In this document: positions 1 through 8,813 of the stretch, in pieces
How the letters are laid out: each line of letters starts with the position of its first letter
Numbering within the stretch: the stretch's first letter is position 1
Source: Streptacidiphilus pinicola
GTDB taxonomy: Bacteria > Actinomycetota > Actinomycetes > Streptomycetales > Streptomycetaceae
Length of the DNA stretch: 64,000 nt
NCBI RefSeq assembly: GCF_003258295.1
Contig: NZ_QKYN01000037.1
Span: 62,001 to 126,000, forward strand
Direction: 5' to 3'
Notes under the pieces: generated by a model
The model's database searches: none
What the model was told of the DNA's origin: nothing
Seen by the model: the letters and a program-made list of their open reading frames with translations, nothing else
Program-made: the position numbers and the translations under genes

Positions 1-2
1 GG

Positions 3-80
3 AGCTACCAGGTCACCGCCAACGACGGCCAGGGCCCGCAGACGGAAACCCTCACCGGGACCGGTTCTACCGCCCGGTAG
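3..80 (+). CDS. C-terminal end of a secreted beta-sandwich protein (partial)
   Basis: The last 25 codons of a gene that begins before the window. The tail reads SYQVTANDGQGPQTETLTGTG followed by a few residues and TAG at 78-80, which looks like the closing strand of an Ig-like or ASH/choice-of-anchor-D repeat found in extracellular actinobacterial proteins. It converges with the glycosyltransferase gene on the other strand and overlaps its end by 14 bp. Too little remains to assign a function; the family hint is a pattern impression. Confidence 0.5.
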   Translation, partial: SYQVTANDGQGPQTETLTGTGSTAR

Positions 81-1320
81 CTCGCGGGTACGCCCGCGTG
101 TCCGGCTGAGGGCGGACCAGGTCCCGGTACAGTCGCTCCAGTCGGGCGATCTGGACGGAGCCGCGCTCGGTGCGGCCGATGAGCTCGCGGTTCGCCGCGC
201 GATCGGCCGCGCCCAGCGGTTCGGCGGCTGTCAGGGCATTGGCCAGAGCGGTGTGCAGCGGCTCGGCAAGCAGGTCGGCCAGCAGACCGTCCGCCGCCAA
301 CTCCCGGTACGGCGCGATGTCCGCGAGCAGCAGGCGGCACCCGGCCGCCGCCGCCTCCAGCACCGAGGAGCTGCGCTGGTCGGCGCACGGTACCGAGACC
401 GCGACCTCGCTCGCACGCATGAGGGCGAACAACTCCTCCTGGCCGAGCAGCCGATCGATCACCGTGATGCGGTCGGCCGCCTGCCGGGCTCGGCCGCGCA
501 GCAGGGTCAGGTAGTCCTGCTGCGCGCGCGCCGCGCCGGGCTGGGCCGGCCGGTGGCCGGCGAGGAGCACCAGGTGCAGGTCGGGCCGGACCCGGGTGGC
601 GGCGGCGAACGCCTCGAGAATCTCCTGCGACCGGTAGACCGGTGCGGTGGTGCGGATCGACAGCACGACGGTGGCATCGGCCGGGATGCCGAAACGCGCG
701 CGCGTCAGCCGGGCGTCGTGGCCCTCATCGCCGTCGAGGTCGGCGTCGGAGCCGCCGTCGAGGAGGTCGTCCGGCACGCCCCAGGAGAGCACGGTGACCA
801 GCGCACTGGGCACCCGGTAGCGGCTCACGACCTTCGCCGCGACCTCCCTGGAGGTCGGCAGCACCCAGGCGGCGCGGCGCAGGGCGAGACCTGCCACCAG
901 CGCTCGACCGGCGTGGCGCTCGGCCGCCCGCAGTTCCGAGCCCCAAGGGGTGACCACGCTCGGCGCCGCGCGCGTCGGCAGTGCGAGGGACAGCGCCCCG
1001 TGCACGCCGAGGGTGTGGACGTGGATGACGTCCGGTCGGATCCGGCGCACCTCGCGGCGCAGCCAGCCGGCCGTGCGCAGCACGCGCCACGGCCACCAGG
1101 ATCCGGCTGCGGGTGCGCACGAGAGGCGCCAGTCTCCGGCTCCTGAGCCCGGGCCCGGATGGTGCCAGCTGCACACCGTCACCGCATGCCCCCGCCCTGT
1201 CAGAGCGTCCGCCCAACGGCGGGTGTGGGCCGATCCGGCCGGTGCCAGCATCAGCACGCGCAGCGGGGCGGCCGGGCCGGGCCCGGTCGACTCCGCCGCG
1301 CGGAGGTCAGCCTCCGGCAT
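67..1320 (-). CDS. Glycosyltransferase family 4 (GT-B fold)
   Basis: A 417-residue GT4-type enzyme, expected to add a sugar from a nucleotide-sugar donor to a lipid-linked oligosaccharide at the inner face of the membrane. The N-terminal acceptor domain starts with LRVLMLAPAGSAHTRRWADA. The C-terminal donor domain has the retaining-GT signature around SVPCADQRSSSVLEAAAAG, with an SSxxLEAAAAG motif in place of the classical EX7E. ATG at 1320 is preferred; a GTG nine bases upstream (1329) is also possible. The start overlaps the end of the epimerase gene by 14 bp, so the two are probably translationally coupled. Donor and acceptor cannot be read from sequence. Confidence 0.85.
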   Translation of the reverse strand: MPEADLRAAESTGPGPAAPLRVLMLAPAGSAHTRRWADALTGRGHAVTVCSWHHPGPGSGAGDWRLSCAPAAGSWWPWRVLRTAGWLRREVRRIRPDVIHVHTLGVHGALSLALPTRAAPSVVTPWGSELRAAERHAGRALVAGLALRRAAWVLPTSREVAAKVVSRYRVPSALVTVLSWGVPDDLLDGGSDADLDGDEGHDARLTRARFGIPADATVVLSIRTTAPVYRSQEILEAFAAATRVRPDLHLVLLAGHRPAQPGAARAQQDYLTLLRGRARQAADRITVIDRLLGQEELFALMRASEVAVSVPCADQRSSSVLEAAAAGCRLLLADIAPYRELAADGLLADLLAEPLHTALANALTAAEPLGAADRAANRELIGRTERGSVQIARLERLYRDLVRPQPDTRAYPRATGR

Positions 1321-2287
1321 GGCGTTCACCCAGCACGAAGCGGCCTTTGCCGACCGCGGCGCGCAGCCGCCGGAGCGGGCCGCGGGTGTAGTCGTCCCAG
1401 CCGGTGGCCGTCGTCAGCCAGCGCTGGTCGGCGAGCAGCCGGCCGGCCGCGGTCAGCAACGAGACGTGCAGGCAGTGGTAGGCGAGGCTGGCGGGCGCGC
1501 GGTAGCGCAGGTCGTACCGGGTCCAGTAACCCAGGTCGAACCCGGGCAGCGAGTCGCGGATCCGGTCCGCCGCCCGACCGGCGACCTCGACCGTGCCCAG
1601 GTGACGTCCCAGTTCCAGCAGTCCGAACAGCGCGAAGATCGCGCCGTTGAGGATGTGACCGGCGGGCTCCGAGGGGCACTCCTCGAGGAACGGCCGCCGC
1701 CCGGGCTCGTCGTAGTGCGAACAGCCGCCCGTCGACAGCGGCCGCAGCATCAGCTCCGTGGCGCCCCGGCAGGCGTCCAGGAAGGAGCCCTCGCCCGTGA
1801 CGGCGTATCCCCGCAGCATCACCGAGACCGCCAGGCCCTGGGCCATCGCCGAGTACCACCCCGGGCCCACGCCGTAGCGCGGCACCGGGACGGGGTAGCG
1901 CCAGCCACCGTTGCCGTCCTGGGCGGCACGCAACCAACCGGCCTGGTCCAGTAGTGCCTGGACGTCCAGCGGCCGGTCGGCGCGGGTGTCGGCGTGCCAG
2001 CCGGCGCGGCGGGCGCCGGTGTGCCGCCCCAGCGCGTACAGGCTCATCGAGACGGGGTTGTGGTAGAGCTCGCCGTTCGGGGCGCGCGTCACGACCAGTC
2101 GTTCGTCGTCCAGGGCGAACGCGGAGGTCATCGGGCGCAGGTCGAGCGGGTAGCGGTCCGGCGGGCCGGCCGTCGACGGTTGAGGGAGCAGCGGAACGTC
2201 CACGGGAAAGCTGGGCCGCCGCAGATCACCCAGCCCCCTTCGCAGCAGCTGGCCCGGGCCCGGCCGGGTGCTCTGCCGGCCGGTCAC
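1307..2287 (-). CDS. D-glucuronyl C5-epimerase C-terminal domain family protein
   Basis: A 326-residue protein resembling the C-terminal catalytic domain of heparan/heparosan D-glucuronyl C5-epimerases, an (alpha/alpha) barrel that turns polymer GlcA into IdoA. Family-like segments are QDGNGGWRYPVPV, GPGWYSAMAQGLAVSVMLR, LEECPSEPAGHILNGAIFAL and FDLGYWTRYDL. The frame stays open far upstream, but the GTG at 2287 forms a GTGA overlap with the stop of the preceding glycosyltransferase, and family similarity starts only after it. No signal peptide or membrane segment is seen, so it would act in the cytoplasm, unlike the Golgi enzymes. The substrate is inferred from its position among uronic-acid genes. 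Confidence 0.8.
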   Translation of the reverse strand: MTGRQSTRPGPGQLLRRGLGDLRRPSFPVDVPLLPQPSTAGPPDRYPLDLRPMTSAFALDDERLVVTRAPNGELYHNPVSMSLYALGRHTGARRAGWHADTRADRPLDVQALLDQAGWLRAAQDGNGGWRYPVPVPRYGVGPGWYSAMAQGLAVSVMLRGYAVTGEGSFLDACRGATELMLRPLSTGGCSHYDEPGRRPFLEECPSEPAGHILNGAIFALFGLLELGRHLGTVEVAGRAADRIRDSLPGFDLGYWTRYDLRYRAPASLAYHCLHVSLLTAAGRLLADQRWLTTATGWDDYTRGPLRRLRAAVGKGRFVLGERHAGG

Positions 2288-3504
2288 GGCCGACTCCGAC
2301 GGAACCGGCCGCGGCTCGGGCGCGTGGCGAGTGTCCGGTGGTAGAGCTCGTTCACCTGACCGGCCGTCCCGGCGATGTCGAACTGACGCAGCACCAGTTC
2401 CCGCCCTCGGTCCGCCAGTTCGCGCCGTCTTTCGGGATCGGCGAGCAGTTCGTCCACGGCCTGCGCGAGTGCCGCCGGATCGGCGGGCGGAACCAGCAGG
2501 CCGGTCCGGCCGTGCTGGACGGTGTCCGGCAGTCCGCCGACCTCGGTCGCGACCACGCCTTTGCGCATCAGCAGCGCCTCCGCCGCGGTGTAGCAGGCCG
2601 ATTCGTCCAGCGACGGATTCACCAGCACGTCCAGACCGGCCATGACCGAGGCGATGTCGCTCCGAAGGCCGGTGAACTCGACCCGGTCGGCGACGCCGAG
2701 GCGGGCGGCGCGGTCCTCCAGCCCGCGCCGGTACCACCCGTCGCCGACCAGTTCGTCGCCGACGACGAAGAACCTCGCGTCGGGATGCCGTCGCAGGATC
2801 AGCGGTACCGCGTCGATGAAGACCTCGTGCCCCTTCACGCCGATCTCCCGGAAGTCCCGGAACCGGCTCGGGTACATGTAGGCGACCATGCCTACGGCGG
2901 GCGTCGTCCTGCTGAGGGCGAACTCGCTGCGGAACGGCTGCGCCGAGGCGGCGGGGTCGAACCGGTGGACGTCACAGCCGTAGTAGCTGACCTCGACCGC
3001 GCGGGCACCCATCGCCCGGTAGCGCGCCGCGATCGCCCGGCAGGAGCCGAGCACCAGGTCGTCCCGGCGCAGCGAGATCCGGTCCAGGATCCGGAACGGC
3101 GCCATCCGCAGATGGACCAGTCCGGGCACCTGGGACACCATCAGCGCCTCCCGGTAGCAGGCCGACGCGGCGCGGGCGGCCAGCATGGCGATGATCAGAT
3201 GGGCGTGGACGACGTCCGGGCGGTACCCCCTGACGAACCTTGTCAGCCGCCACTGCCCGCGGATGATCCCTGGCCACTGCCGCAGCCGGCGGGACAGCCC
3301 GAACGGGATGATCTCCACCCGCACCCCGTCGATCGCGCGCAGCCGGTCGGCCAGCGGGCCCTCGCGCGGCAGCACCGCACAGACCTCGTTCCCCAGCCGG
3401 GCCAGCCCCGCGACCTGGTCGTGGAACCAGCTCCCGCCCACGGCGGTCGAGGTGATCTGGAGGATGCGCAACGGTCGCTCCGTTCCGGTCATCTGCCCGC
3501 TCAC
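2284..3504 (-). CDS. Glycosyltransferase family 4
   Basis: A 406-residue GT4 enzyme. The N-terminal Rossmann half begins RILQITSTAVGGSWFHDQVAG, and DVVHAHLIIAMLAARAA is typical of the acceptor domain. The C-terminal half carries the EX7E retaining motif in DESACYTAAEALLMRKGVVA and a donor-site tail GLPDTVQHGRTGLLVPP. GTG at 3504 overlaps the upstream stop in a GTGA arrangement; an in-frame ATG at 3492 is the alternative start. It belongs to the same leftward operon as the flippase-polymerase and the C5-epimerase, so it should build the repeat unit of that polysaccharide. Sugar specificity is unknown. Confidence 0.87.
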   Translation of the reverse strand: MSGQMTGTERPLRILQITSTAVGGSWFHDQVAGLARLGNEVCAVLPREGPLADRLRAIDGVRVEIIPFGLSRRLRQWPGIIRGQWRLTRFVRGYRPDVVHAHLIIAMLAARAASACYREALMVSQVPGLVHLRMAPFRILDRISLRRDDLVLGSCRAIAARYRAMGARAVEVSYYGCDVHRFDPAASAQPFRSEFALSRTTPAVGMVAYMYPSRFRDFREIGVKGHEVFIDAVPLILRRHPDARFFVVGDELVGDGWYRRGLEDRAARLGVADRVEFTGLRSDIASVMAGLDVLVNPSLDESACYTAAEALLMRKGVVATEVGGLPDTVQHGRTGLLVPPADPAALAQAVDELLADPERRRELADRGRELVLRQFDIAGTAGQVNELYHRTLATRPSRGRFRRSRP

Positions 3505-6248
3505 CGCCCCACCAGGAGCGGGACCGGCACCGGCTCCGCGGTCGGGGCCGCTGCCACCGCCGCGCCACGTTCCGGGGCCCGTCCGGCGGCCAGGACGATC
3601 AGCAGCAGACCTGCCAGCAGCGGTGGCACCAGCAGCACTTCACCGAAGGCGGAGCAGACGCCGGCGCCGGCCAGGGCCAGCGCCGCCGCCTCCCCTGCCG
3701 TCCGCTCCGCCGGCTCCCGCGACCGCAGCGCCGACCAGGCGCGCCGCACACCGAGCGCGATGAGCAGGCCGACGCCGGCGGCCCCGAGCAGGCCGGTCTG
3801 CGAGAGGACGGTCAGGTAGGTGTTGTGGGCGAACTCGAGCAGGGGGAACTGGAGGAACATCGCGTTGTAATCTCCGGTGGCGCGGTAGTAGAGGGGCAGC
3901 AGGCCGGCGAAGTTCAGGTATCCGACACCGAAGACCGGATGGGCGTCGAACATCCGCAGCGCGCTGCTCCACAGGTCGAGCCGCACCGCGGAATCGGCGT
4001 CCAGCGTGTCGCCGCCGAGCACCGAGGCGAACCGGGCCGCGATCGCCGCCGGCACCAGCGGCGCCAGGCACGCCGCGCCGAACACCACGGCCGGCAGGCC
4101 GCGCAACGGCCGCCGGAAGGCGTGGATCGCGAACACGACGACTCCGGCCAGGTAGGCGGCGCGGCTGAGCGAGTACGCGACACCGACGGTGAGCGCCAGC
4201 ACACCGCCCCAGCACGCCAGTCGCGACAGTCCCGCCCGCGCGGTCCTGGTACGGGCCAGCAGCACGGCGGTCGCCATCACGAGCAGCGCGCCCACGGCAT
4301 TGTGGTTGGCCGTGCCGGGCTGGGTGATGGCCAGGACCGCGACATCGCTCGGGGCCTGGTCCGCGTTGCGTGCGAACACGGCACCGGCCTGCACGATCTC
4401 CATCACCGCCAGGGCCGCGCAGCCGCAGCAGAAGACCAGGAGCACCCGGTCGAGGACAACCCCCGGCGTCGCGAGCAAGGGCACCAGCAACAGGGGCCCG
4501 CTGACCAGCAGCAGGTACTGCCAGTGACGCGTGCCCCCCGCGTCGCTCCCGCCCATCACGGCACTGGCCGCGACCAGGCAGCCGACCGTGCCGGCCGTCA
4601 TAAGGACCCCGGCAAGCCTCGGCCGGGCGAGGCCCCGACCGCTGACGGCCCGGCTCAGCAGACAGACCGCCAGGAGCGCGACCAGCCGCTTCGGCGTCAC
4701 CAGCGACGCTCCCGCCTGGGATTGGGACAACGGGATCACCAGCGCGAGCGCGTACAGCCCCACGTCCGGAACCAGCAGGCAGACCAGGACGGCGACCCCC
4801 AGGCCGGCCCCCACAACGGCGGGGCCGGAGCCGGCGGCGATCAGGCCGGCCGCCGTCGCGGCGGGCAGCGCCAGAACGAGCAACAGGATCGAGCGGCTGT
4901 CCGTCGCGGCCCACGCGCGCCGCACGGGCACGAACCACCGTTGCGCGCCCAACTGTGCCATCCCCCGGATCGCAGGGTCGGCGACGCCGCGCTCCCCCCG
5001 CCGACCAGCCCTGGTACTCCGACGGACCCCAAGGCCCACCAGCAGCGCGAACACCAGATACCCGGCCGAGTCGGCGCCGGCCGCCCCGGCGGCGCCGTAG
5101 CGCGGCGTCAGCACGCCGAGCAGCGCGAGGTTGAGAGCGGCTCCCACACCGGTCGCAGTGATCACCGGACGGAGCAGATCCGTCGCCGCGAGGTAGGCCT
5201 GGAGCGACCGGCCGGCCGCGAACAGCACCAGGCCGGGGAGCATCGCCCACACCACCCATGCGGCCCCGGCGTACGGCCGCCCGTAGATGGCCGGGATGAG
5301 GGCAGGCACCCCCACCGCGGCCACCAGGGCCAGCAGCGCGGTGGCCGCGAACACGCTCCCCGCGATCCGCGTCGCGGCCCGCGCGTCGACGGCGCCCGAG
5401 GTCACCCGGGGAAACAACACCAGCGCGACCGCGGTCGGCAGCAGGGAGAGGCTCTCGGCGACGGGCAGCGACACGGCGTACAGCGCGACCGCCCCGGCCC
5501 CCGCCAACAGCTGGATCACCGGCACGTCCAACCGCAGCATGCCGTAGTGCAGCACGTTCGGCAGATAAGCCTTGACGGCGAACCCGCCGAAGCGCCGGAC
5601 CGGGACGGACTCACCGTCGGGGTGAACCCGGGCAGTGGACGCGGCGAGCAGCACCACGGCACCGACCGACTGCCCGACCAGGACGGACAGGAAGCAGGTG
5701 CCCACCGTCAGGGAGTCGGTGGCCAGCAGACCGACCACGCCCGCCAGATAGCAGGCCGACGGCACGGCGGTCGCGAGGTTGTACGTGGTGACGCGGCCAC
5801 GGCCGATCTCGGCGGTGCCCAGCAGCGTGGTCAGCAAGGTCACCGGGCACAGGGCGGCCGAGAGCACGGCGAGGCGGAGCGGCACCGCGAGCAGCACCAC
5901 CGGACACCAGCGGCCGACCAACAGCCAGAGCGCGGCCAGCGCCGACCCGCACACCAGCGAGAACACCAGGCTCCAGCGCACGATCTGACGGAACGCCGTG
6001 TGAGAGATCCCGGCGAACCGTGCGTTGGCGTTGTCCATGCCGAGGACCGCGACGATGCTCAGCACCGTCGGCGCCGCGACCATGACCGCGAGCACCCCTC
6101 GGCCCTGCACCCCGAGACCACGCGCCGAGACCACGCCCGCCGCGAAGCTCATCGCCGTGGCCAACAGCCTGGCGGCCAGTGTGCCGCCCACCGCTGCCGG
6201 GCTGACCCCCGGCAGCCGGGCGCGCATGCCTTCCATGATTCGCTGCAC
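3501..6248 (-). CDS. Fused Wzx-like flippase and Wzy-like polymerase (O-antigen ligase family)
   Basis: A 915-residue polytopic membrane protein. Residues about 20-408 form a polysaccharide-exporter (Wzx/MATE-like) domain of roughly twelve hydrophobic segments. A basic linker (about 409-450, rich in Arg) follows. From about 453 to 900 there are again ten or more membrane segments, with the Wzy/WaaL hallmarks SRAAYLAG and HNTYLTVLSQTGLLG and a large extracytoplasmic loop. It would flip lipid-linked repeats and polymerise them. GTG at 6248 is chosen because GGAGG lies 10 bases upstream; ATG at 6236 is the alternative. There is no frameshift or stop between the halves. Wzx and Wzy are normally separate proteins, so the fusion is unusual. 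Confidence 0.85.
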   Translation of the reverse strand: MQRIMEGMRARLPGVSPAAVGGTLAARLLATAMSFAAGVVSARGLGVQGRGVLAVMVAAPTVLSIVAVLGMDNANARFAGISHTAFRQIVRWSLVFSLVCGSALAALWLLVGRWCPVVLLAVPLRLAVLSAALCPVTLLTTLLGTAEIGRGRVTTYNLATAVPSACYLAGVVGLLATDSLTVGTCFLSVLVGQSVGAVVLLAASTARVHPDGESVPVRRFGGFAVKAYLPNVLHYGMLRLDVPVIQLLAGAGAVALYAVSLPVAESLSLLPTAVALVLFPRVTSGAVDARAATRIAGSVFAATALLALVAAVGVPALIPAIYGRPYAGAAWVVWAMLPGLVLFAAGRSLQAYLAATDLLRPVITATGVGAALNLALLGVLTPRYGAAGAAGADSAGYLVFALLVGLGVRRSTRAGRRGERGVADPAIRGMAQLGAQRWFVPVRRAWAATDSRSILLLVLALPAATAAGLIAAGSGPAVVGAGLGVAVLVCLLVPDVGLYALALVIPLSQSQAGASLVTPKRLVALLAVCLLSRAVSGRGLARPRLAGVLMTAGTVGCLVAASAVMGGSDAGGTRHWQYLLLVSGPLLLVPLLATPGVVLDRVLLVFCCGCAALAVMEIVQAGAVFARNADQAPSDVAVLAITQPGTANHNAVGALLVMATAVLLARTRTARAGLSRLACWGGVLALTVGVAYSLSRAAYLAGVVVFAIHAFRRPLRGLPAVVFGAACLAPLVPAAIAARFASVLGGDTLDADSAVRLDLWSSALRMFDAHPVFGVGYLNFAGLLPLYYRATGDYNAMFLQFPLLEFAHNTYLTVLSQTGLLGAAGVGLLIALGVRRAWSALRSREPAERTAGEAAALALAGAGVCSAFGEVLLVPPLLAGLLLIVLAAGRAPERGAAVAAAPTAEPVPVPLLVGR

Positions 6249-6390
6249 CTGAGAACGTCCTCCGAAATCACCAGCGAGCACAACAGGTCGATTCAAGCAC
6301 GGAGGGTAGTGTGCCAAGTACGCACAGTAGTGCGTGTTTCGGCGACGCCACTCTTCCGGCGTCCGCCGCACTGCGTCGAAAGGGTCGGCC

Positions 6391-7503
6391 GTGAAAGTGG
6401 TCAGTGTGGTAGGTGCGCGTCCTCAGTTCGTCAAACTGGCTCCGATCGCACAGCAGTTGGCCTTGCGCGGTGACGAGCACACGATCGTCCACACCGGCCA
6501 GCACTACCACCCGCTGCTGTCCCAGTCCTTCTTCGACGAACTCCGCATTCCGCCGCCCGCGTTCAACCTGGAGGCCGGGTCGGCCGATCACGCGACGCAG
6601 GTCAGCGAGATGCTGATCCGGCTCGACCCGGTGCTGGCGCGGACGCGCCCGGACTGGGTGCTGACCTATGGCGACACCACCTCCACGCTCGCCGGGACCT
6701 TGGCGGCGGCCGCCCGGAACCTGCCGATCGCACACCTGGAATCGGGCTTGCGCTCCTTCGACCGGACCATGCCCGAGGAACGCCATCGGATCGTCGCCGA
6801 CCACCTCGCCGACCTGCTGCTCGCCCCCACTGCGGCGGCGCTTGCCAACCTGGCCGCCGAAGGTCTGGCCGCGCGCTCGGTGCTGACCGGAGACCTGATG
6901 GTGGACGCGCTGTGCGCCGTCATCAACCCCTCGGCCGGGCCGAGCGCGCCCCTGCCGCCCTTCCTCGCCGACCTGGACGGCGGGTACCTGCTGGCCACAG
7001 TGCACCGGGCGGCCACCACGGACGACCCCGACCGATTGGCCGCCGTCGTGGCCGCGCTCACGGCCTGCACGCAGCCCGTGTGGCTGCTGGTCCACCCCCG
7101 ACTGGCGGCCCGTTGCCGCCAGTTCGGCATCGGGCTGACCGGTGGATCCCTGCGTACGACCGATCCGCTGCCCTACCGCACCATGGTCACCGCCCTGGCC
7201 GCCGCCGCCGGGCTCATCACCGACTCCGGTGGCCTGCAGAAGGAGGCACTCGTCCTGGGGGTCCCGTGCAGCACCCTGCGGACCGAGACGGAATGGCCGG
7301 AAACCCTGGAAGGCGGATGGAACGTCCTGGTCCCCGATCCGCGCGACCTCCCGGTCGTGGCGGCCCGGGCGCGCCCGGCCGGGCCACCACCGAGCCCCTT
7401 CGGCGACGGCCGCGCCGCCGCCGGAATCGTCACCGAACTGGCCACCCGGGCTGAGCACATGCCGCTCACGACACGCCCCACCCGCCGGAGCGTGACGGCA
7501 TGA
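6391..7503 (+). CDS. wecB: Non-hydrolysing UDP-GlcNAc (or UDP-GlcNAc3NAcA) 2-epimerase
   Basis: A 370-residue UDP-N-acetylglucosamine 2-epimerase family protein of the usual length. It starts VKVVSVVGARPQFVKLAPIA and has the family blocks HTGQHY, VLTYGDTTSTLAG, HLESGLRSFDRTMPEERHR, HRAATTDDP and ITDSGGLQKEA. GTG at 6391 lies 6 bases after GAAAGGG; the frame is open upstream but not conserved. It interconverts gluco and manno N-acetyl sugars. Next to a WecC/WbpA-like dehydrogenase and WbpB/E/D-like genes, it could act as WecB (giving UDP-ManNAc) or WbpI (giving UDP-ManNAc3NAcA). It overlaps the next gene by ATGA and leads a three-gene rightward operon divergent from the flippase-polymerase. 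Confidence 0.9.
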   Translation: MKVVSVVGARPQFVKLAPIAQQLALRGDEHTIVHTGQHYHPLLSQSFFDELRIPPPAFNLEAGSADHATQVSEMLIRLDPVLARTRPDWVLTYGDTTSTLAGTLAAAARNLPIAHLESGLRSFDRTMPEERHRIVADHLADLLLAPTAAALANLAAEGLAARSVLTGDLMVDALCAVINPSAGPSAPLPPFLADLDGGYLLATVHRAATTDDPDRLAAVVAALTACTQPVWLLVHPRLAARCRQFGIGLTGGSLRTTDPLPYRTMVTALAAAAGLITDSGGLQKEALVLGVPCSTLRTETEWPETLEGGWNVLVPDPRDLPVVAARARPAGPPPSPFGDGRAAAGIVTELATRAEHMPLTTRPTRRSVTA

Positions 7504-8813
7504 GGATCTGGATCTTCAACCACTACGCGGCGCCCCCCGACTCCGCCGCCGGCACCCGTCACTACGATCTGGGCCGGGTGTTGGCCGCCGCCGGACACGA
7601 AGTCACCGTCTTCGCCAGCAGTTTCAGCCACTTCACCCGGCGGGAGGAGCGGCTCGCCCCCGGCCAGAGGCGGGCCGTCCGGAACGTCGACGGCGTCCGG
7701 TTCGTCTGGGTCCGCACTGTTCCCTATGCCTGCAACGGAATCCGCCGGATCCTGAACATGGGCAGCTACGCCGCCCGAGTGCTCCCGGCCCAACAGGACC
7801 TGGACCGCCCTGACGTGATCGTGGGCTCCTGTGTTCATCCGGCGGCGGTGCTCGCCGCCTGGGTCGCCGCCCGCCGGCGAGGCTCCCGATTCGTCGTCGA
7901 GGTGCGCGATCTGTGGCCGCAGACCCTGATCGACATGGGCCGGCTGCGCGCCGGCGGCCTCCCCGCCCGGATACTGCGTCTGGTCGAGACGTTCTGCTAC
8001 CGGCGCGCGTCCGCGGTGATCTGCCTGCTGCCCGCGGCGGGCGGATATCTCCGATCCCGGGGGGTTCCGCCCGACCGGATCCACTACGTGCCCAACGGCA
8101 TCAGTGACACCCGCGCCCCGGCCGACGGCGAACCCGCGACCGCCGGGGGCTCCGTGGACCACGGGCCGCAGGTGACCGATCTGATCACCCGGATCAGGGG
8201 GCTGCGCGCTGGGGGCTGCCTCATCGCCGGCTATGTCGGCTCGCACGGCCCCGCCAACGCGCTCGACACCGTTGTCGCCGCGGCGGCCCGACTCCGCGCC
8301 GCCGGTGCGCCGCGGATCGCCACCGTGCTGGTCGGCGACGGCCCGGAGAAGGTCGCGTGTCGGCGTCTGGCGGACGAACTGGGGCTGGACAACGTGGTGT
8401 TCTGGCCACCCGTGCCGAAGAGCGCCGTCCCGGCCGTGCTCGCCGAGCTGGATGTCGCCCTGTTCTGCCTGCGCGATGTCGCAGTCTTCCGCTACGGCCT
8501 CAGCAGCAACAAGCTCTTCGACTATCTGGCCAGCGGCAAGCCCGTGCTCTTCGCCAGCAACGCACCCGGCGGACCGGTCCGTGAATCCGGCGGCGGCGTG
8601 TGCGTGCCGGCCGAGTCGCCTGCCGCTCTCGCCGAGGCGTTGACGGCGCTGGCCCGGATGAGCGAGGAGGAACGCCGACAGATGGGCGGCCGCGGCCGCG
8701 CCTGGGTCTACCGTCACCATGGCACGACGGCGCTGGCCGCCGCGTTCCTCGCCGCGGTCTCGCAGGCTACCGGACCCACACCGACCAGCGACGCGGCGGA
8801 GGTGGCACGATGA
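7500..8813 (+). CDS. Glycosyltransferase family 4, WbuB-like
   Basis: A 437-residue GT4 enzyme resembling the WbuB group, which often adds N-acetylated amino sugars early in repeat-unit assembly. It begins MRIWIFNHYAAPPDSAAGTR, typical of that group, then EVRDLWPQTLIDMG and HYVPNGISD in the middle. The donor domain has VGDGPEK and SNKLFDYLASGKPVLFA. It is translationally coupled at both ends by ATGA overlaps (7500-7503 and 8810-8813). A role in adding the second sugar to the initiating amino sugar is inference. Confidence 0.87.
   Translation: MRIWIFNHYAAPPDSAAGTRHYDLGRVLAAAGHEVTVFASSFSHFTRREERLAPGQRRAVRNVDGVRFVWVRTVPYACNGIRRILNMGSYAARVLPAQQDLDRPDVIVGSCVHPAAVLAAWVAARRRGSRFVVEVRDLWPQTLIDMGRLRAGGLPARILRLVETFCYRRASAVICLLPAAGGYLRSRGVPPDRIHYVPNGISDTRAPADGEPATAGGSVDHGPQVTDLITRIRGLRAGGCLIAGYVGSHGPANALDTVVAAAARLRAAGAPRIATVLVGDGPEKVACRRLADELGLDNVVFWPPVPKSAVPAVLAELDVALFCLRDVAVFRYGLSSNKLFDYLASGKPVLFASNAPGGPVRESGGGVCVPAESPAALAEALTALARMSEEERRQMGGRGRAWVYRHHGTTALAAAFLAAVSQATGPTPTSDAAEVAR

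Noticed and set aside
3825-6473. A very long open frame on the plus strand, opposite the flippase-polymerase gene
   Set aside because: It is very rich in Arg, Gln, His and Gly with no domain pattern, as expected from the antisense of a high-GC gene. The minus-strand frame has clear membrane segments and motifs.
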